Part shown: in pieces, positions 49,398-54,719 of the stretch
Layout: each line of letters begins with the position of its first letter
Position numbering within the stretch: the stretch's first letter is position 1
Assembly: GCA_937872465.1 (NCBI GenBank)
Contig: CALMSR010000041.1
Coordinates: forward strand, 1-54,719
Origin: an uncultured Paracoccaceae bacterium
GTDB lineage: Bacteria > Pseudomonadota > Alphaproteobacteria > Rhodobacterales > Rhodobacteraceae
DNA length: 54,719 nt
Reading direction: 5' to 3'
Made by a program: the position numbers and the translations under genes
Notes under the pieces: model-generated
The model's input: the letters and a program-made list of their open reading frames with translations, nothing else
What the model was told of the DNA's origin: nothing
Databases searched by the model: none

Positions 49398-51164
49398 TCA
49401 GATGCCGAGCCCGCGCTTGCGCCCAAGGCTCCATTCGATCCCGCCCCCACTGCGCGCGATCCCCGTGATGTGCTGGCCGAGGCGGGGCTCGATTTCGCGG
49501 GACCAGGGGACGAGCTGGAAACCGCGTCCGCCGTCGGGGCCGATGCCCTCGATCATCGCATAGCGGCCGGAGGACAGGCGCAGCTGGCGGGTGTAGGTGC
49601 CGGACACATTCTCACCGGATTTCGCCGGGCGATGCTGGAGGCCGGTTTCGGCCTCGAGCCTTTGGCCCATGGCGTCAAGTTCGCGACGCCGCAGGGTGGC
49701 GAAGAGATTGCGCTGCAGAATGATCCGCTGTCCCTGCCTTTGGCCCAGCCCCTCATCCGCCAGATGTTCGGCACGGGCATCGAGCGCGTCTCGCACTTCG
49801 GCGCCGAACCCACCCATCGCAAGCGGCATGCGGGAACGTTCGACGAGTCGGTGATCAAGCCAGGTCGCGCCCGGCGCGGTGATCTGGCCTTGCAGGTCGA
49901 GATCTGACCGGTTGGCCAGGACAAGCGTCTGGCGCGGATCGTCCGGACTTCCGAAGCGACGGACCTCGACAATGCCGCCCGGCGCGGGCGCGTGGTCGAA
50001 CGCGTCGAGGCCCCGAAACCAGACATGATGCGCGCGTCCGTCCGTGCCGTCGATCACGGCATAGGCGGTGCCGGTCTGTTCATCATGCAATCCGGTTGTG
50101 ACCAGCCGCCCGATGATCGGGTGCCCTGCCCCACCCCCGTCGATGGCGAAGTCTGTGAAGCCGCGGTCTTGCCCTCGCTCGGCGAAAGCGCGGTGCATCG
50201 TCTTGATTATGTCGCCGCGCTCACCCAGATTGCAGAGCGTGCGTTCTGCCTCGAGCCCTAACATCCATTCGCCGGGGCGCCCTTCCGACGCGAGACCGAG
50301 TTTCCGAAGATGCTGCAGACGACCGACCATCAATCGCCGGATTTGCGGGTCTTCGGGACCGGTCGCGGAGGGTCGAAGATCCAGCAATCCGAGATCGTCG
50401 GCATGGTAGCGCAGCTCCCGGTCTAGGCGCGTCCAGCGCTCGGCCGTCACCTCCCGTTCCAGTGCATGCCGGATTTCGTGCTCCGGTTTGGGCCCGAGTT
50501 CCAGCGCGACCAGATCCTCGGCGCGGGACCGCAGCCCACTGCTGATGTAGTCGCGCGCGATAACGAGATCGCCGCCGCGATCATCCACGCCGCGGACGAT
50601 CAGATGCACATGCGGGTTGTCGGTGTTCCAGTGATCCACCGCGACCCAATCCAGACGGGTTCCGAGATCGGCCTCCATCCGGCGCGCGAGATCGCGGGTG
50701 AACCCGCGCAGGCCTTCCATATCAGCGGCATCCTCGGGCGAGATGATGAAGCGGAAATGGTGGCGGTCGCTCTCGCAGCGCGCCGCAAAGTCCGATCCGT
50801 CGAGGCCGTCGGTTTCGGCATCGAAGAGCAGCCCTCTCTCCCCGTCCCGGCTGACCCCGTCGCGACGCAGGTAGGCGAGATGGGTCGAGAGCGGGGCCGC
50901 GCGATAGGCCCGGCCCTTGTGGCGCGCAATGCGCGCAGCCACCATGACCCGGCGCGATGACAAAAAAAGCCGCGATCTGCCAAATCGGCTTTGCCCGCGC
51001 CCGAAGTTGGAATGGCTTCGCTGCTTGCCGCTTGGCCGCGTCGAAACGTGACCTGCTTTGTTGGCCGCTCTCAGCACCTGGTCGACGAAGGCTTTCGGAC
51101 GCGGGGAACGCGTGCTTCGGGGCTTTCCGGGCCTGATGCGGAAGTCGTGCTCGGGTTCGGTCAT
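49398..51164 (-). CDS. Conjugative relaxase (DUF3363 / VirD2-TraI-like)
   Basis: A 588-residue relaxase. The HUH-type motif is HWNTDNPHVHLIVRG (about 174-188), and a preceding conserved strand is HHFRFIISPEDAADMEGL. The N-terminal half is the nicking domain; the C-terminal half is the DUF3363 region (DLDWVAVDHW and later LVERSRMPLAMGGFG, YAMIEGIGPDGGRGFQLVPW). It would nick oriT, for which a candidate lies 120-160 bases upstream. The start ATG at 51164 was chosen over an in-frame upstream Met at 51308, as the upstream part lacks family similarity. Confidence 0.92.
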   Translation of the reverse strand: MTEPEHDFRIRPGKPRSTRSPRPKAFVDQVLRAANKAGHVSTRPSGKQRSHSNFGRGQSRFGRSRLFLSSRRVMVAARIARHKGRAYRAAPLSTHLAYLRRDGVSRDGERGLLFDAETDGLDGSDFAARCESDRHHFRFIISPEDAADMEGLRGFTRDLARRMEADLGTRLDWVAVDHWNTDNPHVHLIVRGVDDRGGDLVIARDYISSGLRSRAEDLVALELGPKPEHEIRHALEREVTAERWTRLDRELRYHADDLGLLDLRPSATGPEDPQIRRLMVGRLQHLRKLGLASEGRPGEWMLGLEAERTLCNLGERGDIIKTMHRAFAERGQDRGFTDFAIDGGGAGHPIIGRLVTTGLHDEQTGTAYAVIDGTDGRAHHVWFRGLDAFDHAPAPGGIVEVRRFGSPDDPRQTLVLANRSDLDLQGQITAPGATWLDHRLVERSRMPLAMGGFGAEVRDALDARAEHLADEGLGQRQGQRIILQRNLFATLRRRELDAMGQRLEAETGLQHRPAKSGENVSGTYTRQLRLSSGRYAMIEGIGPDGGRGFQLVPWSREIEPRLGQHITGIARSGGGIEWSLGRKRGLGI

Positions 51165-51220
51165 GCGAAGACCCTCCCGTGGTTCGGAACGCTCCTGTGC
51201 ATGCCGGAGCATTGAAATCG

Positions 51221-51234
51221 CGGGAAAAATCCCG
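51221..51234. repeat. Short hairpin upstream of the relaxase gene
   Basis: CGGGA-AAAA-TCCCG is a 5-bp stem with a 4-base A loop in the 247-base gap between the relaxase and lytic transglycosylase genes. It may be part of the transfer origin or a weak terminator. Confidence 0.35.
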
Positions 51235-51284
51235 AAAACCTGCACACGACCGACCGCCATGCACGCGAAAACGCCAGTCCTGTC

Positions 51285-51325
51285 AGGGACTTGCGGCATT
51301 CGTGGCATGCCCTTTTATCTTGCCC
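51285..51325. other. Candidate oriT with IncP-like nic site
   Basis: An imperfect inverted repeat (AGGGACTTGC at 51285-51294, GGCATGCCCT at 51304-51313) lies next to TATCTTGCCC (51316-51325). This matches the IncP/RP4 nic region TATCCTGCCC at nine of ten bases, and the repeat begins AGGGAC as in RP4. It lies 121-161 bases upstream of the relaxase start, where an oriT is expected. The nick would fall between G51322 and C51323. Confidence 0.55.
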
Positions 51326-51411
51326 ATCTCCCTTCCCGCCCGTTATCAGAGCACGCCCTTCCGCCGCCTCTGCGACACGGCCCGCCAGAGCCTGCAAAAC
51401 CGCGATCACCC

Positions 51412-52155
51412 TCATGGCCGTGTCTCCGGGCCGGACCGGACAACGAAAATACCGAGATTGGCGGCGGCTGGACCCGTTTCGTGGGGCGTTCGATCTGCAT
51501 CCGGGCTGCCGCCGATTTGCGGCCGATGCGCCGCCGAACTGTCGGTGAACAGCGCCGCCTCGGGCCAATCGGCGACGGTTGCGCGGTTCGGGAGCGGCGC
51601 CGGGCCGTCCAAGCGCGGAGCCAGCATCGCGACATAGGCGCGGGTCTCGGCGGGAAGCGGACGGCCCTCCGAGAGGTATGCATCGTAGCGCCCCGGCCCC
51701 GCATTGTAAGCGGCAAGCATGCCACCGACGGTGGCATAACGATCGAGCATGGCGCGCAGATAGGCCGTGCCCGCGATGATGTTATCGCGCGGATCGAAAG
51801 GATCAGCGCCGAGACCATGGTCCTCCCGCAAGCCGCTCCATGTTCCGGGCATGACCTGCATCAGCCCCATGGCCCCGGCATGGCTGACCGCACGCGGATC
51901 GCCAGCGCTTTCGGCCTGCATCACGGCGCGGATCCAGTGTTCCGGGATCACGAAGCGCGCGGAGGCTTCGGCAATTGCGGCTGAATGGGGATCGCGGGCC
52001 GGATCGCGGATGACGACCGGAGTTTCTGCGAGCGCCTGACCGTAGATCGGCGTTGTCACGGCAAGGCCGGAAAGAAGGAAGGCAGCCCAGATTTGCGCGA
52101 TGCAGGGTCGCTCAACCGTGATCCGGCCGTTGCGTTTGCGGAAGATCGACGGCAT
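51412..52155 (-). CDS. Lytic transglycosylase (VirB1-like)
   Basis: A 247-residue peptidoglycan hydrolase that opens the cell wall for the transfer channel. A signal segment (IAQIWAAFLLSGLAVTTPIYGQALA) precedes the SLT domain: the catalytic Glu in IRAVMQAESAGDPRAVS, then GAMGLMQVMPGTW and NIIAGTAYLRAML, and AAYNAGPGRYD. The C-terminal tail is Pro-rich and not conserved. It lies 3 bases downstream of the DUF736 gene. Confidence 0.92.
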   Translation of the reverse strand: MPSIFRKRNGRITVERPCIAQIWAAFLLSGLAVTTPIYGQALAETPVVIRDPARDPHSAAIAEASARFVIPEHWIRAVMQAESAGDPRAVSHAGAMGLMQVMPGTWSGLREDHGLGADPFDPRDNIIAGTAYLRAMLDRYATVGGMLAAYNAGPGRYDAYLSEGRPLPAETRAYVAMLAPRLDGPAPLPNRATVADWPEAALFTDSSAAHRPQIGGSPDADRTPHETGPAAANLGIFVVRSGPETRP

Positions 52156-52158
52156 CGC

Positions 52159-52494
52159 TCACCCTACCCCATTGCGCTTCGGCGGACGGGTCCACTGCAG
52201 CGACCAGACAGAGCTTTCGCCGTTGCGGAAGAGGTTGGCGCGGATGGGCTGCGCCAGCATCGGGTCATCGATCAGCACCGAGAAATACTCGCCGGCCTTC
52301 TCCCCGGTGCGCGCCCAGGCCGCGCCGATTTCACGGGCAAGGTCGCCATCTCCGTGAAAAAGACGGTAGTCGGGTGCGTTCTCGGCCTCGGTCGGCTCGG
52401 CCTTGCTCAGGGTGATCTCGAGGTCGAGTGTGAGCGTTCGGATATACCCGGCAAAGCCGGATTTCGTGCGGGTGAATTCACCGATCTGGGGCAT
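52159..52494 (-). CDS. DUF736 family protein
   Basis: A 111-residue protein of the DUF736 family, found in the backbone of many alphaproteobacterial conjugative elements. The pattern is IGEFTRTKSGFAGYIRTLTLDLEITL, then ENAPDYRLFHGDGDLAREIGAAWARTGEKAGEYFSVLIDDP and LFRNGESSVWSLQWTRP. It is compact and soluble; its biochemical role is unknown. It overlaps the TraF gene end by 17 bases. Confidence 0.88.
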   Translation of the reverse strand: MPQIGEFTRTKSGFAGYIRTLTLDLEITLSKAEPTEAENAPDYRLFHGDGDLAREIGAAWARTGEKAGEYFSVLIDDPMLAQPIRANLFRNGESSVWSLQWTRPPKRNGVG

Positions 52495-53068
52495 GGCGTG
52501 CCTCCTTTCTGTCGCGGTGTGGTGTGGAATCCGGATGCGCCGACTCGGCGGTAATGGCGTCGTCGACGGTCCAAAGCGGTGTCAGTCGGGCGGTGATCGC
52601 GGTGCGCGGCAAGGGCCCGAAATACCGCCCGTCCAGGCTGTCCGGCGCATCCGGGTTCATGAGAAAGACTTCGCCAGCTCCAAGTCGATGACAGCCCCGC
52701 CATACGGGCAAATCGCGGCCGTGGCGGTCCTGCGCATGGGCGTAGCCGAGACGACGATGATCGACCGTGATCCTGTCGCCCGAGCGGCAGACCAACGCCC
52801 CTTCGAGCCCCACGACATGCTTGAGCAGCGGCACGCCGCGCGGAATGTATCCGCGCGCATCGAGGTAGTCCGAAAGCGCCGGTGGTGGTTGAACGGCCAC
52901 CAGGTCGCCGATGACCATTTGGTCAACCGGGTGCAGCCGATAGAGCCCGATTGGAACGCTCGCGCTGACATTCCAAAGAACGCGCGGCGACCATTGAACG
53001 ACCGCGGGAATGACGATCAGGGTGACGGATACGGTCGTCGCCCAGGCAATGGTGCGCCGCGCTTTCAT
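52478..53068 (-). CDS. traF: TraF-type signal peptidase (S26 family)
   Basis: A 196-residue membrane peptidase that processes the TrbC prepilin. One helix (TIAWATTVSVTLIVIPAVVQW) anchors it, the catalytic Ser is in NVSASVPIGLYRL, and the Lys is in GVPLLKHVVGLEGALV. DRITVDHRRLGYAHAQDRHGRDLP and VFLMNPDAPDSLDGRYFGPL are the usual later blocks. The start ATG at 53068 overlaps the DUF2840 stop (ATGA). Confidence 0.9.
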   Translation of the reverse strand: MKARRTIAWATTVSVTLIVIPAVVQWSPRVLWNVSASVPIGLYRLHPVDQMVIGDLVAVQPPPALSDYLDARGYIPRGVPLLKHVVGLEGALVCRSGDRITVDHRRLGYAHAQDRHGRDLPVWRGCHRLGAGEVFLMNPDAPDSLDGRYFGPLPRTAITARLTPLWTVDDAITAESAHPDSTPHRDRKEARHAPDR

Positions 53069-53583
53069 AGCCCAAGGCTCCGCCGCTTCAGCCAAGCCCG
53101 GTGCTGAAGACGGGTATAGGTATGGGCCGGTTGCGCGGTGGTCAGGCGATTGTGCAGGTGTCGCCAGTAGTCCGGCGAGGCATCCGCCGGATCGATTCCG
53201 AGCGCCTCGATGGCGTCGATCGCCTGCAACACGCGCTCGACCTTGGGCCAGCCGTGGGTGGAGAGCAGCAAGGTCCCTCCGGGCCGCAGATAAGGCAGCG
53301 TTTGCATCGGCGTTCCGGGCCCTGCGCCCCTCAGGATGTCGAAGCGCGAGAGGACCGTGCCATAGGTGTTGGCAGCCCAGCGGTTGACCCCGAAGATCGT
53401 CCCCGGCGCGAAGCCAAAGCGGCGCCGGTGAAGATCAACACGCTCTTCGGAAATCGGATGGCCGAACCGAATCCACTGTTCGACTTGGCTCTCTTTCCAG
53501 GTCAGCTCGACGAAGGTTAGATTGCCTTCTCTGCCAATGGTCTGTGCATCAACCGTGTGCGGTTCGGAGCGGATCGGACTCAT
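53065..53583 (-). CDS. DUF2840 family protein
   Basis: A 172-residue DUF2840 protein, another fixed component of these elements, between repA and traF. Conserved stretches include TFVELTWKESQVEQWIRFGHP, RFGFAPGTIFGVNRWAANTYGT and the C-terminal DYWRHLHNRLTTAQPAHTYTRLQHRAWLKRR. No catalytic motif is visible. Its start overlaps the repA stop (ATGA) and its stop overlaps traF. Confidence 0.88.
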   Translation of the reverse strand: MSPIRSEPHTVDAQTIGREGNLTFVELTWKESQVEQWIRFGHPISEERVDLHRRRFGFAPGTIFGVNRWAANTYGTVLSRFDILRGAGPGTPMQTLPYLRPGGTLLLSTHGWPKVERVLQAIDAIEALGIDPADASPDYWRHLHNRLTTAQPAHTYTRLQHRAWLKRRSLGL

Positions 53584-54668
53584 GTCGTCGCCCTCCTCGA
53601 CGTGCCGCGAGGTAGCTCGGGCCTGTCATTCTGAGGGTCCGTTTCGAGGGATAGAGCGCGTCCGCGTGCGGGCTCGTCCCCAGCGGGGCCAGCGCAGCAA
53701 GAGTTAGATTCTTTGTTAGAGTCTAGGTTACGGCCCCGAATTCTGTCGTCTTTTAAGTTGGATAAACCCACACCGGGTTCCTGATAGCACGACGGTCCGG
53801 TTCCCGATGGCACGATACCCGAGGTTCCCGATAGCACGAGGCCGTCCACAGCCTGTCCACAGGGCTCGAAGGCGAGCAATCGTCGCCCCCGCGCCTCGAT
53901 CTCGAGCGCCAGGCGATAGCCCGGCAATGGCTGTCGGCGGATGATCTCCCGCAGATCGAAGGCAAACCGTTTGAAGGGCGAGAGGCTGCCGGATTTGACG
54001 TGGAGATGTCGGAACTCGAACCGCCACCCAGCCTTTTGGCGGCCACCATGCTTGCGCACGAGCCGATAGAGCCAGCGATCGAGACCACCCGTCAGGTCGA
54101 AATAGGCGCGGTCGATGGTCAGGATCAGCGCATTATCGAGGACCGCCCGATAGAACCAGTCGGGCACAATCAGCTCGATCCCGTCGGGGCGACCGGTGGC
54201 ATCGGTCCGCTCCGTCCACTCGTTGATCCAGGAGAACTGGCGGCGACGCCCTTCGGCAAGCTGGCGGATCGAGGTGCAGACCGTTGTCGATTGCAACCGG
54301 TCCAGCGCGGCCTTCAAACGGTGATAATCCCGGGCGGAGGTGCCTCGCCCGATGAAGGTGAGGATCTGGTACGGCGTCGCCGCCATGAGCCGCGACGTGC
54401 GCAGCCCGGAATCGCGCGCTTCAACGATCTGGCTCGCCGCCCAGATCAGGATATCCGCGTCCCAGATTGTCGCCATGCCATGGTCCGCCACGGCCTCGAC
54501 GCGGATTTCGACACTGCCCGCCGCGAACTCGATGGGCCGCGTGCGATGGCTCTTGGACAAGGAAAAGAAGGGATAGGACATGAGGTCCTGCGCGTCCCGC
54601 ACCGCGAACTCGCCAGGGAGAGCGTGGAACAAATCGAGCTGGCCGCGTTCTGAAGCACTGCGGGACAT
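53580..54668 (-). CDS. repA: Replication initiator protein A (RepA)
   Basis: A 362-residue initiator of the RepA type found in alphaproteobacterial plasmids and ICEs. The conserved N-terminal two thirds (DLMSYPFFSLSKSHRTRPIEF, IWDADILIWAASQIVEARD, TPYQILTFIGRGTSARDYHRL, WLYRLVRKHGG and SPFKRFAFDLREIIRRQPLPGYRL) form winged-helix domains. The last about 90 residues are low-complexity and come from a stretch rich in direct repeats. The start ATG is at 54668. It overlaps DUF2840 by ATGA. Confidence 0.92.
   Translation of the reverse strand: MSRSASERGQLDLFHALPGEFAVRDAQDLMSYPFFSLSKSHRTRPIEFAAGSVEIRVEAVADHGMATIWDADILIWAASQIVEARDSGLRTSRLMAATPYQILTFIGRGTSARDYHRLKAALDRLQSTTVCTSIRQLAEGRRRQFSWINEWTERTDATGRPDGIELIVPDWFYRAVLDNALILTIDRAYFDLTGGLDRWLYRLVRKHGGRQKAGWRFEFRHLHVKSGSLSPFKRFAFDLREIIRRQPLPGYRLALEIEARGRRLLAFEPCGQAVDGLVLSGTSGIVPSGTGPSCYQEPGVGLSNLKDDRIRGRNLDSNKESNSCCAGPAGDEPARGRALSLETDPQNDRPELPRGTSRRATT
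53704..53724. repeat. AT-rich direct repeats in the repA 3' end
   Basis: TTAGATTCT (53704-53712) and TTAGAGTCT (53716-53724) are 12 bases apart in an AT-rich patch of an otherwise GC-rich gene. Repeats like these serve as DNA-unwinding elements next to iterons. Confidence 0.45.
53776..53839. repeat. Three 17-bp iterons inside repA
   Basis: GGTTCCTGATAGCACGA (53776-53792), GGTTCCCGATGGCACGA (53799-53815) and GGTTCCCGATAGCACGA (53823-53839) are direct repeats with 23- and 24-bp spacing and only one or two differences. They lie in the 3' part of the repA coding region and could be RepA binding sites. Confidence 0.8.
53843..53861. repeat. DnaA-box-like pair next to the iterons
   Basis: CGTCCACA (53843-53850) and TGTCCACA (53854-53861) lie 11 bases apart, one helical turn, directly after the third iteron. 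They resemble the right half of the DnaA box TTATNCACA. Confidence 0.45.
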
Positions 54669-54719
54669 CTTGGACGCCTCGACCGGATCAGCGGAAGGCC
54701 CGGCCCGCGGGCGGGGTCG

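Overview
The window looks like part of a conjugative plasmid or integrative conjugative element from a high-GC alphaproteobacterium, most likely Rhodobacteraceae. This is inferred from codon use, the RepA/DUF2840/TraF/DUF736/TraG/Trb module type, and the cupredoxin, SCO and PCu(A)C content. No integrase, tRNA, rRNA or CRISPR array was seen, so plasmid and ICE cannot be told apart here.

Right part (about 30.4-54.7 kb, backbone, mostly minus strand): replication initiator RepA, DUF2840, the TraF signal peptidase, DUF736, a lytic transglycosylase, a DUF3363-type relaxase, the TraG coupling protein and a ribbon-helix-helix regulator. The operon trbB-C-D-E-J-K-L-F-G follows and ends in a trbI cut off after about 34 codons. 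An oriT-like block precedes the relaxase gene. The 3' end of repA carries three 17-bp iterons, two DnaA-box-like sites and AT-rich repeats, so it may hold the vegetative origin. Between the RHH gene and trbB sits a plus-strand cargo island: an Xre/MbcA-RES toxin-antitoxin pair and a complete type I restriction-modification system (hsdM-hsdS-hsdR).

Left part (1-30 kb, accessory): the end of a different trbI and its DUF2274 partner; a decayed IS5-type transposase; a minus-strand detoxification operon (PNPOx-like protein, ChrR-like cupin, two GSTs, nitronate monooxygenase, tautomerase, NTF2-like protein) diverging from an HxlR regulator; AhpD-like, SPW-like, GNAT and AraC genes; and a plus-strand operon with DUF4142, cupredoxin, GST, GNAT, VOC and uracil-DNA-glycosylase-like genes. 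Next come a mercury operon (merR divergent from merT-P-F-A) and a long, tightly overlapping copper/thiol-redox cluster (multicopper oxidase, propeller protein, DUF411, Met-rich small proteins, cytochrome c, CcmG, TlpA, SCO1, PCu(A)C, SCO-like, CcdA). The last is a zntA-type P-ATPase.

The most unusual gene is at 27898-30009. The DNA-binding half of the MerR regulator that should control zntA is joined in frame to a PD-(D/E)XK (NERD-like) nuclease plus superfamily 1 helicase, and it lies just behind an intact MerR-type promoter. Directly downstream, the trb operon is broken inside trbI. The junctions suggest that a defence-like nuclease-helicase landed at a recombination scar and may have come under metal-responsive control.
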